Assembly: GCF_005938675.2 (NCBI RefSeq)
Contig: NZ_VCCH02000014.1
Span: 1-64,000, forward strand
DNA length: 64,000 nt
DNA from: Mycobacterium sp. KBS0706
Lineage (GTDB): Bacteria; Pseudomonadota; Alphaproteobacteria; DSM-16000; Inquilinaceae
Direction: 5' to 3'
Positions 1 through 14,753 of the stretch are shown in pieces. How positions within the stretch are numbered: the stretch's first letter is position 1; each line of letters opens with the position of its first letter. The notes under the pieces are model-generated. The model was not told where the DNA came from. It ran no database searches and saw nothing but the letters and a program-made list of their open reading frames with translations. The position numbers were made by a program, and so were the translations under genes.

Positions 1-17
1 CAAGCCCGGCAATGACA
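1..17. repeat. Family A palindromic repeat, right end only (cut by window start)
   Basis: The first 17 bases match the right-hand end of the family A element seen complete at 12147-12224 and 18629-18865: a CAAGCCCGGCAATGACA end. The rest lies outside the window. It sits about 70 bases upstream of the first gene. Confidence 0.7.
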
Positions 18-87
18 GTAGGGGAGCCGCTTTTGTTGGGAGCGTCTGTTCTCAGGGGCGTTCTGGTATCGAAACGGGAGCAGCGAG

Positions 88-717
88 ATGACCCAGGAAC
101 CGGGATGGATCGTCGTCCTCAACGGCGCGCCGCGGTCGGGCAAGTCGAGCATCGTCGCGGCGATCCAGGACTGGGACGACGGCCCCTGGATGAATCTTGG
201 CGTCGACGTCCATGTCCGGCATGTGACACCGTCGCGCTACCGGCCCGGCATCGGGCTGCGGCCCGGCGGCGAGCGGCCGGAGCTCGAAGCCTGGGTGCCG
301 GTGTTCTACGCGGCGTTCACCGACTCGATCGCCGCCCACAGCCGGCTCGGGCTGAATGTGGTGGCCGATTTCGGCATCCATGACGCCTATTCGGCGCCGC
401 TCGGCATCCTGCGCGACTGCGCCCGCCGCCTGCTCGGCCTGCCGGCGCTGCTGGTCGGGGTGCGCTGCCCGGTCGAAGAGATCATGCGCCGCCGCCGGGC
501 CGGGCAGGCGGGGCGGGAGGGCGAATACGTGGCCGGATCGGTCGAGGAGCCGGTCCCGGAGCCTGTGCTGCGCTGGCAGAGAGAGGTGCATCAGCCCGGG
601 ATCTACGATCTCGAGCTCGACACCTCGGTGCTGAGCCCGGAGGACTGCGCCGCCGCTATCCGCCAGCGCCTCGACGACCCGGTGCCGCCCACGGCCTTCC
701 GCCGGCTGGCTGGATAG
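88..717 (+). CDS. Chloramphenicol phosphotransferase-like P-loop kinase
   Basis: A 209-residue protein with an N-terminal Walker A motif GAPRSGKSS at about residues 13-21, followed by a segment rich in the aspartates and arginines typical of the CPT family (VDVHVRHVTPSRYRPGIG). The family phosphorylates small hydroxylated substrates; the type member modifies chloramphenicol, but most chromosomal homologues have unknown substrates. A GGGAG ribosome site at 76-80 lies 7 bases before the ATG. The gene stands alone: the next feature downstream is an opposite-strand remnant. The family call rests on the P-loop and overall pattern; resistance should not be assumed from it. Confidence 0.75.
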   Translation: MTQEPGWIVVLNGAPRSGKSSIVAAIQDWDDGPWMNLGVDVHVRHVTPSRYRPGIGLRPGGERPELEAWVPVFYAAFTDSIAAHSRLGLNVVADFGIHDAYSAPLGILRDCARRLLGLPALLVGVRCPVEEIMRRRRAGQAGREGEYVAGSVEEPVPEPVLRWQREVHQPGIYDLELDTSVLSPEDCAAAIRQRLDDPVPPTAFRRLAG

Positions 718-794
718 TGATCGATCAGTCTCCCGGCTGCCAATTCGCCTGAGCCTTCTCGATCGGATGATGCCCGGACACAAGGCCCGGGATC

Positions 795-1142
795 TCAGGC
801 CACCCGCAGCGTCGCCCAATCGGCGGCCGACGGGGCGCCGCCGGTATAGTGCAGGATGGTCACGTCGCCGATGATCTGCTCCGGCTGGCCCGCGCCTTCG
901 GCGATGCCACGGATTTCGGCTTCCAGCTCCGGCGTCCAGCGGGCGATCGCCGGGCGGAAATCGGTGTCGGCCGGAAAACGGTCGAGGAAGGTGCCGACTC
1001 CGACGCCCGTCCGCTGCTCGACCCGGCGGCTCCAGCGCCCCACCATCTCGGCGATCTGCGGCCGCAGCGCCTCGCCATGCGCCCGGCCACGGTGATAGGG
1101 CGAGCCGGCGATATCGACGATCAGCATGGCATCGGTCCGCAT
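795..1142 (-). pseudogene. Truncated C45 (acyl-CoA:6-APA acyltransferase-like) N-terminal fragment
   Basis: This 115-residue reading frame resembles only the N-terminal pro-segment of peptidase family C45 / acyl-CoA:6-aminopenicillanate acyltransferase-like proteins: GSPYHRGRAHGEALRPQI near residue 13, then a helical segment with ELEAEIRGIAEGAG. Family members run about 330-400 residues and generate their catalytic cysteine by self-cleavage just after this point. Here the frame stops before any such cysteine, and the CPT-like gene ends 78 bases further on, leaving no room for the rest. It is best read as a remnant. An independently functional short protein cannot be excluded, since the start has a GGAGA site. 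Confidence 0.6.
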
Positions 1143-1392
1143 TCCATCTCTCCGGTGCTTTTTGAATTCGTGAAAGACATGGAAAGGAAATGCGGCCGGA
1201 TGCGGGCGTCAAGGGAGGCTGCCGCCCACGATGCTTAAATTCGCGTTTCGGCGGGTGCATGATGGCCCGACGCCGGAACCGCCGCCGACGCCAGACGTTG
1301 GCGGGAACGGGGGCAGCCCAACTTCGGACCCGGACGCGTGCCCGGGCCATCCCGCAACAGGCCGAAGGCCGATCGGACCCGGAGACGTCATC

Positions 1393-4257
<2,865 letters not shown>

Positions 4258-4429
4258 TTTCCGGGCAAATGCCCAGCGTTTGGGCAGGCGCGGGCCCGGC
4301 AACGGGGCGCACCCGCGCCTGACTCAACCGACGCATGCGCCGGACCGGCCCTCGGTCCGCATTTCCCTCTGGCACTCGGCCGCCGACCCGCCGATAACAG
4401 CGGCTCGATTTGGTCCGAGGGTTGGATAC

Positions 4430-5908
4430 ATGATCGCGCGCGTCATCGCCGTGGAGCCGTTCGACATCGTCGTCTTCGGCGCGACGGGAGACCTGTCCCA
4501 GCGCAAGCTGCTGCCGGCGCTCTATGAGCGCGACAAGGCCGGGCAGGTGCCGCCGGATGCCAGGATCATCGGCACGTCGCGGCGGCCGATGTCCGATGCC
4601 GAGTTCCGCGACTTCGCCCGCAAGGCGATCCTGCAGCATGTGCCGTCGGCCGAGCAGAGCGGCACGGTGTTCGAGGATTTCCTGGCGCGGCTGTCCTACG
4701 TCCCGGTCGATGTCGCCGCCGGCAAGGGCTGGGATGGGCTGGGCGTGGCGCTGGGCCACGATGCCCAGCGCATCCGCATCTTCTACCTCGCCACCTCGCC
4801 CGACCTGTTCGGGGACATCTGCGACCAGCTGGGCGCGCACGGCCTGGTGACCGAGCGGGCCCGTGTCGTGGTCGAGAAGCCGATCGGCAAGGACCTGGAG
4901 TCGGCCCGGGCGCTGAACGACGCCATCGGCCGCGTCTTCCCCGAGGAGTCGATCTACCGGATCGACCACTACCTCGGAAAGGAGACGGTGCAGAACCTGA
5001 TGGCGCTGCGCTTCGCCAACGCCCTGTTCGAGCCGCTGTGGAACTCGTCCCACATCGACCATGTCCAGATCACCGTGGCCGAGAGCCTGGGGGTCGAGGG
5101 CCGCGCCGGCTACTATGACGGCGCCGGCGCGCTGCGCGACATGGTGCAGAACCACATCCTGCAGCTGCTTTGCCTCGTCGCCATGGAGCCGCCGACCTCG
5201 ATGGAGGCCGCGGCGCTGAGCGACGAGAAGCTGAAGGTGCTGAAGGCGCTGAAGCCGATCACCGACGGCATGGTCAACACCACGACCGTGCGCGGCCAGT
5301 ATCGCGCCGGCGCCTCGGCCGGCGGCGCGGTGCCGGGCTATCTCGACGAGCTGGGCAACACCAGCAGCCACACCGAGACCTTCGTCGCGCTGAAGGCGCA
5401 GATCGACAATTGGCGCTGGGCCAACGTCCCGTTCTACCTGCGCACCGGCAAGCGGCTGGCGGCGCGGATGTCGGAGATCGTCGTCACCTTCCGCGCCATC
5501 CCGCATTCGGTGTTCGACGAGTCGGCCGGTGTGATCTCGCAGAACCACCTGGTGATCCGGCTGCAACCCGACGAGGGCGTGAAGCTGTGGCTGATGATCA
5601 AGGATCCAGGCCCGGGCGGCATGCGGCTGCAGCACGTGCCGCTGGACATGAGCTTCGCCAAGGCCTTCAACGTGCGCAATCCGGACGCCTATGAACGGCT
5701 GGTGATGGATGTCGTCCGCGGCAACCAGAGCCTGTTCATGCGCCGCGACGTGGTCGAGCAGGCCTGGACCTGGGTCGATCCGATCATCGAGGCCTGGAAG
5801 GCGTCGAAGGAGCCGCCGAAGCCCTACACCGCCGGCACCTGGGGCCCGTCTGCCGCGATCGCCCTGATCGAGCGCGACGGCCGCACCTGGCACGAGGATG
5901 AGGACTGA
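4430..5908 (+). CDS. zwf: Glucose-6-phosphate 1-dehydrogenase
   Basis: Oxidises glucose 6-phosphate to 6-phosphogluconolactone with NADP+, feeding the Entner-Doudoroff and pentose phosphate routes in the cytoplasm. The 492-residue product has the full family length. The N-terminal nucleotide site reads FGATGDLSQRKLLPALY, and the substrate-binding signature RIDHYLGKETVQN is intact. The reading frame extends upstream, but conserved sequence begins at the ATG at 4430. It is the first gene of a colinear zwf-pgl-edd run, 29 bases before pgl, so the three steps to KDPG are probably co-regulated. No eda (KDPG aldolase) is present here. Confidence 0.96.
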   Translation: MIARVIAVEPFDIVVFGATGDLSQRKLLPALYERDKAGQVPPDARIIGTSRRPMSDAEFRDFARKAILQHVPSAEQSGTVFEDFLARLSYVPVDVAAGKGWDGLGVALGHDAQRIRIFYLATSPDLFGDICDQLGAHGLVTERARVVVEKPIGKDLESARALNDAIGRVFPEESIYRIDHYLGKETVQNLMALRFANALFEPLWNSSHIDHVQITVAESLGVEGRAGYYDGAGALRDMVQNHILQLLCLVAMEPPTSMEAAALSDEKLKVLKALKPITDGMVNTTTVRGQYRAGASAGGAVPGYLDELGNTSSHTETFVALKAQIDNWRWANVPFYLRTGKRLAARMSEIVVTFRAIPHSVFDESAGVISQNHLVIRLQPDEGVKLWLMIKDPGPGGMRLQHVPLDMSFAKAFNVRNPDAYERLVMDVVRGNQSLFMRRDVVEQAWTWVDPIIEAWKASKEPPKPYTAGTWGPSAAIALIERDGRTWHEDED

Positions 5909-5937
5909 GCCCGAGGGTCACGCACGAGGACAGACCG

Positions 5938-6636
5938 ATGCCGATCGCCCGTCACGACTTCCCGACCAACGAGGCGCTGGCCAGCGGCCTCGCCGATTAT
6001 GTCGCCGACGCACTGACGGCCCGGCTGTCGCGCCCTGGCCGGGCGGCGCTCGCCGTCTCCGGCGGGCGCACGCCCACCCGGTTCTTCGAGGCGCTGTCGC
6101 AGAAGCCGGTCGAGTGGTCGCGGATCGACGTCACCCTGGTCGACGAGCGCTGGGTGGGCGAAGAGTCCGACCGTTCCAACGCCGCCCTGGTCCGGCAGCA
6201 CCTGCTGCAGGGCCCGGCCGCGGCGGCGAATTTCGTGCCGCTGCACATCGACGTGCCGACGCCCGAGGACGGCATGGCGCAGGTGACGGCGCGGATCGCC
6301 GCCCTGCCGCTGCCCTTCGCCGTGGCGATCCTAGGCATGGGCGATGACGGCCATACCGCCTCCTTCTTCCCCGGCGCCGACCGGTTGGCTCAGGCGCTGG
6401 AGCCGGCGGTCGGCCAGCTGCTGGAGACCATGCGGGCGCCGGCGGCGGGGGAGCCGCGCATCACCTTGACGCTGCCGGTCTTGCTCGCGGCGGAGACTCT
6501 GTGTCTTCATATCGAAGGGGCGGGCAAGCAGCGCGTCCTGGAGGCGGCCCTGGTGTGCGGCCCGGCCGAGGCGATGCCGATCCGCGCCGTGCTGACGCGG
6601 TCCGAGCGCCCGGTCGAGATCTTCTGGTGCCCGTAG
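5938..6636 (+). CDS. pgl: 6-phosphogluconolactonase
   Basis: Hydrolyses 6-phosphogluconolactone to 6-phosphogluconate, the step between Zwf and Edd. The 232-residue protein shows the SugI/DevB-type pattern: LAVSGGRTPTRFFEAL near the N-terminus, VTLVDERWV, the SDRSNAALVRQHLL segment, and GMGDDGHTASFFPG, which contains the conserved glycine-rich and histidine residues. It follows zwf by 29 bases with a GAGGA site upstream, consistent with one transcript. Confidence 0.96.
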   Translation: MPIARHDFPTNEALASGLADYVADALTARLSRPGRAALAVSGGRTPTRFFEALSQKPVEWSRIDVTLVDERWVGEESDRSNAALVRQHLLQGPAAAANFVPLHIDVPTPEDGMAQVTARIAALPLPFAVAILGMGDDGHTASFFPGADRLAQALEPAVGQLLETMRAPAAGEPRITLTLPVLLAAETLCLHIEGAGKQRVLEAALVCGPAEAMPIRAVLTRSERPVEIFWCP

Positions 6637-6689
6637 AGGCGCCGCCGGAAGGCTAAGAAAAAACTTCAACATAGTGTGTTAACGTATTG

Positions 6690-6704
6690 ATCATGATGCA
6701 TGAT
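6690..6704. promoter_or_regulatory. Short dyad in AT-rich gap upstream of edd
   Basis: The 129 bases between pgl and edd are much more AT-rich than their surroundings and contain ATCATG-ATG-CATGAT, a perfect 6-bp inverted repeat around 3 bases. This suggests an operator or promoter element giving edd its own control; the binding protein is unknown. A purely chance dyad is possible. Confidence 0.4.
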
Positions 6705-6765
6705 TGGGTCGGAGGATGCTGTCTGGCCCGGTCGGCGGCGAGACAGTGACCAAGGAGCCAGCCCG

Positions 6766-8577
<1,812 letters not shown>

Positions 8578-8601
8578 AGTCCTGGAGCCCATCACAGAGT
8601 C

Positions 8602-8672
8602 GTCATCCCCGCGAAAGCGGGGATCTCGTGACGCTTCGACCGGAAAGAGATTCCCGCTTTCGCGGGAATGAC
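8602..8672. repeat. Family C palindromic repeat, probable bidirectional terminator
   Basis: Two arms face each other: GTCATCCCCGCGAAAGCGGG from 8602 and TTCCCGCTTTCGCGGGAATG ending at about 8670. Each arm also folds on itself through CCCGCgaaaGCGGG. The element sits between the 3' ends of convergent edd and yeiH, the usual place for REP/BIME-like repeats that stop transcription or protect mRNA ends. Confidence 0.8.
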
Positions 8673-8694
8673 GATGAGAAGTGGATGTCTGGCC

Positions 8695-9780
8695 TTACAC
8701 GATCCCAAGCAGCCGGATCAGCCCGAAGCTGATCGCGCCCAGCACCAGCAACGACAGGGTCACGGCCGCCGTCACCCGGCCGCCGGCCTTGGCGACGCTG
8801 CCCAGGTCGGTGCTGAGCCCGAGCGCGGCCATCGAGATCACGGTCAGCGCGGTCGCCGCCGTGGCGGCCGGGGCCAGCACCACCTCGGGCAGCATCCCGA
8901 AGGAGCGCAGCACGGCCAGCAGCAGGAAGCCGTCGATGAACCATGGCACCAGCTTGTGCCACGGCATCCGCCCTGCGGTGGCGGCGCCGCCGCCATCGGT
9001 CCGGCGGCGCGTCACCAGCGTCAGCACCAGGATCATCGGCCCCAGCATCAGCACGCGCACCAGCTTGACCAGGGTGCCGAGCTGCAGCGCGATCGCCCCG
9101 ATTGGCGCCGTGGCCGCGAGCACCTGCGGCACCGCGTAGACGGTCAGCCCGGCCAGCACGCCGTACTGCACCTCGCTGATATGCATCAGCGCCGGCAGGA
9201 AGGGCAGGCCCAGCACCACCACCACGCCGAGCACGGCGGTGAAGGCGATCGACGCCGCCACCTCCTTGCCGTCGGCGCCGATCACCGGGGCCACCGCGGC
9301 AATGGCGGAGTTGCCGCAGATCGAGTTGCCGCAGGCGACCAGCACCGCCATGCGGTGCGGCAGGCCGAGCATGCGACCCATGCCGTAGCTGGCGGCGATG
9401 GCGATCACCACCACTGCGGCGATGCCGACCAGCAGCAGCGGACCCGCGGACACGATGGCGCCGATGCTGACCGAGGCGCCGAGCAGGACGACGGCGATCT
9501 CCAGCAGCGTCTTGGCGCTGAAGCTGATGCCGGGCATCCAGCGCCGGCTCGGGGTCCACAGCGTGCGCACCAGGGCGCCGACCAGGATCGCCAGCACCAA
9601 TGCCTCCAGCCAGGCATGGCCGAACAGCCCGGTCTCGACCCGCTCCAGCCCCAGGGCGGCGAGGGTGACCGCACCGCACAGGAGCAGCCCGGGAACCAGC
9701 CGGGCGCCCGGGATCGACCCGATGGCCGTCAGGCGCTGCGTTGCAGGAAGGGAAGGCCGGAACGGATCGACGATCGCCAT
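8695..9780 (-). CDS. YeiH/UPF0324 family putative sulfate exporter
   Basis: A 361-residue integral membrane protein with about ten hydrophobic segments. The family hallmark ACGNSICGNSAIAAVAPVIG lies in the first half, followed by a second half ending in LGLSTDLGSVAKAGGR and a final membrane helix. The UPF0324/YeiH family is annotated as a putative sulfate exporter, and some members are linked to taurine or cysteate breakdown. No sulfonate gene is visible here, so the substrate is open. It is divergent from an FMN reductase over a 219-base gap that carries a perfect dyad, which suggests shared control. Confidence 0.88.
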   Translation of the reverse strand: MAIVDPFRPSLPATQRLTAIGSIPGARLVPGLLLCGAVTLAALGLERVETGLFGHAWLEALVLAILVGALVRTLWTPSRRWMPGISFSAKTLLEIAVVLLGASVSIGAIVSAGPLLLVGIAAVVVIAIAASYGMGRMLGLPHRMAVLVACGNSICGNSAIAAVAPVIGADGKEVAASIAFTAVLGVVVVLGLPFLPALMHISEVQYGVLAGLTVYAVPQVLAATAPIGAIALQLGTLVKLVRVLMLGPMILVLTLVTRRRTDGGGAATAGRMPWHKLVPWFIDGFLLLAVLRSFGMLPEVVLAPAATAATALTVISMAALGLSTDLGSVAKAGGRVTAAVTLSLLVLGAISFGLIRLLGIV

Positions 9781-9857
9781 GACAGACTCGCTTCACACGA
9801 CTGTCATCAAGATGATCCGCTGCTTTTCAGCAATCCAACGCATTCAATCTCTGAAAT

Positions 9858-9876
9858 CGATCGATTTTATCGATCG
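9858..9876. promoter_or_regulatory. Perfect inverted repeat in yeiH / FMN reductase divergent promoter region
   Basis: CGATCGAT-TTT-ATCGATCG: two perfect 8-bp arms around three T residues. It lies 78 bases from the yeiH start and 124 bases from the opposite gene, in an AT-rich stretch. This fits a dimeric repressor operator; neither flanking gene is a regulator, so the factor would be encoded elsewhere. Confidence 0.55.
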
Positions 9877-9999
9877 GTCTGTACTTTCGGAGCGGATGAT
9901 CGACCAGTCGGGTGTGGCGGCCGGGCCGGGAACCACCCTAAGATCCAGGCGGAGCGATCCGGCGGGATCGCCTGTCCCCTCGATTGATCCGGTGACGTC

Positions 10000-10527
10000 G
10001 TGGACATCCTTGCCATCTCCGGCAGCCTGCGCGCCGGATCGTCCAACACCGCCCTGCTGCACGCCATGGCGGCCCTGGCGCCGGAGGGGGTCGACGTGTC
10101 GATCTACGGTGGCTTGGCCGACCTGCCGCATTTCAACCCGGACCTCGATCCCGAGACCATCCCGGCGGTGGTGGATTTCCGGGCCCGGCTGGCGGCGGCT
10201 GACGGCGTGCTGATCTCCAGCCCGGAATACGCCCATGGCGTGGCCGGGGTGATGAAGAACGCCCTCGACTGGGTGGTGGCGACGGGCGAGTTGGTCGACA
10301 AGCCGGTGGCGCTGATCAACGCCTCGCCGCGGGCGCATCACGCCCAGGAGGCGCTGACTGAGACGCTGGTGGTGATGACGGCGCGGATGGTACCCGAAGC
10401 CTCGATCGCCGTGCCGCTGCTCGGCCGCAAGCTGCCGGAGGGCGGCATGCTCGCCGATGCCGAGATCGCCGACGCCCTGCGCGGCGCGATCGCGTCCTTC
10501 GCTCGGGCGATCGAAGTCGTTGTGTAG
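10000..10527 (+). CDS. NADPH-dependent FMN reductase (flavodoxin-like)
   Basis: A 175-residue soluble flavodoxin-fold protein. The FMN phosphate loop ISGSLRAGSSNTALL starts at residue 5, and the second signature SPEYAHGVAGVMKNALDWV is complete. The family reduces FMN, quinones, chromate or azo compounds with NADPH. The start is a GTG at 10000, which places the flavin loop at the usual position. Its stop is 7 bases from the 3' end of prfC, so the two genes converge tightly. Confidence 0.9.
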   Translation: MDILAISGSLRAGSSNTALLHAMAALAPEGVDVSIYGGLADLPHFNPDLDPETIPAVVDFRARLAAADGVLISSPEYAHGVAGVMKNALDWVVATGELVDKPVALINASPRAHHAQEALTETLVVMTARMVPEASIAVPLLGRKLPEGGMLADAEIADALRGAIASFARAIEVVV

Positions 10528-10533
10528 GCTGCC

Positions 10534-12126
<1,593 letters not shown>

Positions 12127-12146
12127 GAGGCAATGGCATTCATAAG

Positions 12147-12224
12147 TGTCATTGCCGGGCTCGACCCGGCAATCCAGAGGATGTCGACAACTTCTGGATG
12201 CCCGGGTCAAGCCCGGGCATGACA
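12147..12224. repeat. Family A palindromic repeat, complete copy
   Basis: Bounded by TGTCATTGCCGGGC and GCCCGGGCATGACA. It contains two inner hairpins (GCCGGGctcgaCCCGGC and CCCGGGtcaaGCCCGGG) and a central pairing of AATCCAGA with TTCTGGAT. It sits between the M3 peptidase stop and prfC start, so it lies inside a possible cotranscript. Confidence 0.85.
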
Positions 12225-12261
12225 GGCAGGGAGAAAGGCGAACCGCTCTATCGGCGAACCG

Positions 12262-14310
12262 CTACATCAGCCCGTCCCGCCGCAGCAGCGCATCCGGGTC
12301 CGGCTCGCGGCCGCGGAAGCGCTTGTACAGCTCCATCGGATGCTCGGTGCCGCCGCGCTCCAGGACGTTCTCCTTGAAGCTGCGGGCGGCCTCGGCGTCG
12401 AACAGGCCCTTCTCCCGGAACAGTTCGAAGGCGTCGGCGTCCAGCACCTCGGCCCATTTGTAGCTGTAGTAGCCGGCGGCATAGCCGCCGCCGAAGATGT
12501 GGCTGAAGCCGGAGGAGGTGTTGGCCTCCGGGATCGGCGGCAGCACCTGGGTGCGGGCGGTGGCGCTGCGCTCGAACTCCGGCACCGAGCCGATCACGGT
12601 CGGGTCGCCGTCATGCCAGGCCATGTCGAGCAGGGCGAAGGCGGTCTGGCGCAGCGACTGCCAGCCGGCCATGAAGCGGGCGCTGTCGCGGATCTTCTGC
12701 ACCAGCTCGGCCGGCATCTGCTCGCCGGTACGGTAGTGCCGGGCGAACAGGTCGAGCCCGTCCTTCTCCTGCACCCAGTTCTCGAAGATCTGCGACGGCA
12801 GCTCGACGAAATCCCAGTAAACGTTGGTGCCGCCGAGCGACCGGTAGGTGCAGCGCGACAAGAGGCCGTGCAGGGCGTGGCCCATCTCGTGGAAGAAGGT
12901 CCGCACCTCGTCATAGGACAGGAGAGAGGGGCGATCCGCGGTCGGCTTGGTGAAGTTGCAGACGATGGCGACATGCGGCCGCTTGATGCCGTCGCGGTAC
13001 AGGCCCTGGTCGCGATAGGTGGTCATCCAGGCGCCGTTGCGCTTCGACGCGCGCGGGAAGAAATCGGCGTAGAACAGGCCGACATAGCGGTCCTCGGCCT
13101 CGTCATAGACCTCATAGGCCTTCACGTCCGGATGCCAGACCGGATAGGCGTCCGACGGGCGGAACACCAGGCCGTACAGCCGCCGGCAGTGCTCGAAAAC
13201 GCCGTCGATGACCTGCTGCAGCGGGAAATAGGGGCGCAAGGCCTCTTCGTCGAAGTCGAAGCGGTGCTGCTTCAGCTTCTCGGAATAGTAGCCGACATCC
13301 CAAGGCTGCAGCGGCTCGGGGCCGCCGAGGGTCCTGGCATGGGCCTGGATGTCGGCCAGGTCGCGCTCCGCCGCCGGCTTCGAGGCGGCCAGCAGCCGGT
13401 CGAGGAAGGCATGCACCGAGGCCGGCGTCTCCGCCATCCGCTTCTCCAGCACAAAGGCGGCGTGGGTCGGATAGCCCAGCAGCTTCGCCCGCTGGAAGCG
13501 CAACGCCGCGATCTCCTTGACCAGCGGCTGGTTGTCGAACTCGCCGCCGAAGGCGCGGGCGTTGAAGGCGCGCCACAGCTGCTCGCGCAGCTCGCGGCGG
13601 TCGGCATAGGTCATGAACGGGACATAGCTCGGCGCGTCGAGCGTGAACACCCAGGCCTCGCCTCGGCCGCGCTCCTCCGCCGCCAGCTTGGCCGCCTTGA
13701 CCGCGCCCTCCGGCAGGCCGGCCAGGTCGGCCTCATCCTCGATCCACAGTGTGAAGGCGTTGGTCGCCTTCAGCACATTGTGCTGGAAGTCGGGGGTCAG
13801 CTTGGCCAGCCGCTCGTCGATCGACCGCAGCTCGCCCTTCTCATTGTCCGACAGCAGGGCGCCGTTGCGGACGAAGCCGCTATAGGTGTCGTCCAGCAGC
13901 CGCGCCTTCTCGCCGGTCAGGCCCAGACCGTCCCGTTTGTCCCACACCGCCTTGACCCGGGCGAAGACGCGGGGGTCGAGCGAGACGTCGGAGGAGAAAT
14001 TGGCGCTCCTGGCGCCGAAATCGGCGGCCAGCGCCTGTAGCTCGTCCGAGGTCCTGGCCGAGAGCTGGTTGTAGAACACCGAGGAGACGCGGTCGACCTC
14101 CTGGCCCGCCTGCTCCAGCGCCACGACGGTGTTCTCGAAATCCGGCGCGGCCGGGCTGGCCAGGATCTCCTCGATCCGGCCTTTCGCCTCGGCGATCGCA
14201 TGGTCCAGCGCCGGCAGGTAGTGCGCGACCTCGATGCGGTCGAACGGCACCGCCTGGTCCTGCAGCGGCGACGGCACGATCAGCGGATTGTCGGAAGATT
14301 GCGAGTCCAT
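12262..14310 (-). CDS. M3 family zinc oligopeptidase (Dcp/oligopeptidase A-like)
   Basis: A cytoplasmic metallopeptidase of 682 residues that degrades short peptides. The zinc motif HEMGHALHGLLS is intact within FFHEMGHALHG, followed by the glutamate-bearing NVYWDFVELPSQIFENW. The C-terminal HIFGGGYAAGYYSYKWAEVL substrate-binding stretch is also present. It is collinear with the DUF1491 gene 55 bases upstream. The ATG at 14310 was chosen because the conserved N-terminus starts there; upstream codons overlap the neighbour's non-conserved DNA. Whether it is nearer Dcp or PrlC cannot be decided by eye. Confidence 0.93.
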   Translation of the reverse strand: MDSQSSDNPLIVPSPLQDQAVPFDRIEVAHYLPALDHAIAEAKGRIEEILASPAAPDFENTVVALEQAGQEVDRVSSVFYNQLSARTSDELQALAADFGARSANFSSDVSLDPRVFARVKAVWDKRDGLGLTGEKARLLDDTYSGFVRNGALLSDNEKGELRSIDERLAKLTPDFQHNVLKATNAFTLWIEDEADLAGLPEGAVKAAKLAAEERGRGEAWVFTLDAPSYVPFMTYADRRELREQLWRAFNARAFGGEFDNQPLVKEIAALRFQRAKLLGYPTHAAFVLEKRMAETPASVHAFLDRLLAASKPAAERDLADIQAHARTLGGPEPLQPWDVGYYSEKLKQHRFDFDEEALRPYFPLQQVIDGVFEHCRRLYGLVFRPSDAYPVWHPDVKAYEVYDEAEDRYVGLFYADFFPRASKRNGAWMTTYRDQGLYRDGIKRPHVAIVCNFTKPTADRPSLLSYDEVRTFFHEMGHALHGLLSRCTYRSLGGTNVYWDFVELPSQIFENWVQEKDGLDLFARHYRTGEQMPAELVQKIRDSARFMAGWQSLRQTAFALLDMAWHDGDPTVIGSVPEFERSATARTQVLPPIPEANTSSGFSHIFGGGYAAGYYSYKWAEVLDADAFELFREKGLFDAEAARSFKENVLERGGTEHPMELYKRFRGREPDPDALLRRDGLM

Positions 14311-14365
14311 GCGGCCGGGATGTCCATTGGCTAGCGGGCAGGGCAGGGCGGCAGGGCCCGGTCGG

Positions 14366-14704
14366 TCAGAGGACCTTGCCCTCGAAGGGGTGCCGGCCCT
14401 CACGGTCCTCGATCTCGACCACCCACAGGTCGGGATCGCGCTGGACCGCACGGGCAATATAGGCATCGGCCTCGGCCTCTGCCAGGACCTCGCCGCCCTT
14501 GGCCGGCAGCCATGCTAGGGCGCCGTCCAGGTCGCGCGACTGGCTCAGCACCCGGCAGCCCGGCAGGCCCAGGTTGAGCTTCAGGATCAAAAGGCCGGCC
14601 CGCGGGTCGCCCTTGCGGACGACATAGGCGGGGATGGCCTGGTGCCCCAGTTGCCGCAGATGGGCCTGGACCCACAGCTCGGTCGGAAGACGGTCCGTCG
14701 ACAT
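14366..14704 (-). CDS. DUF1491 family protein
   Basis: A 112-residue protein with the DUF1491 pattern: RLPTELWVQAHLRQLG at the start, YVVRKGDPRAGLLILKL in the middle and DPDLWVVEIEDREG near the end. The family is largely restricted to alphaproteobacteria and has no known function. It lies just upstream of the M3 peptidase on the same strand, so the two may be co-expressed. Confidence 0.8.
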   Translation of the reverse strand: MSTDRLPTELWVQAHLRQLGHQAIPAYVVRKGDPRAGLLILKLNLGLPGCRVLSQSRDLDGALAWLPAKGGEVLAEAEADAYIARAVQRDPDLWVVEIEDREGRHPFEGKVL

Positions 14705-14753
14705 GGGGCAGGGTATAGCAGAGGAACCCCTGCCCCGGGCACCTGGCGTCGCG

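Noticed and set aside
88-717. Chloramphenicol resistance gene
   Set aside because: The family resemblance is to CPT-like kinases in general; a resistance function cannot be read from the sequence.
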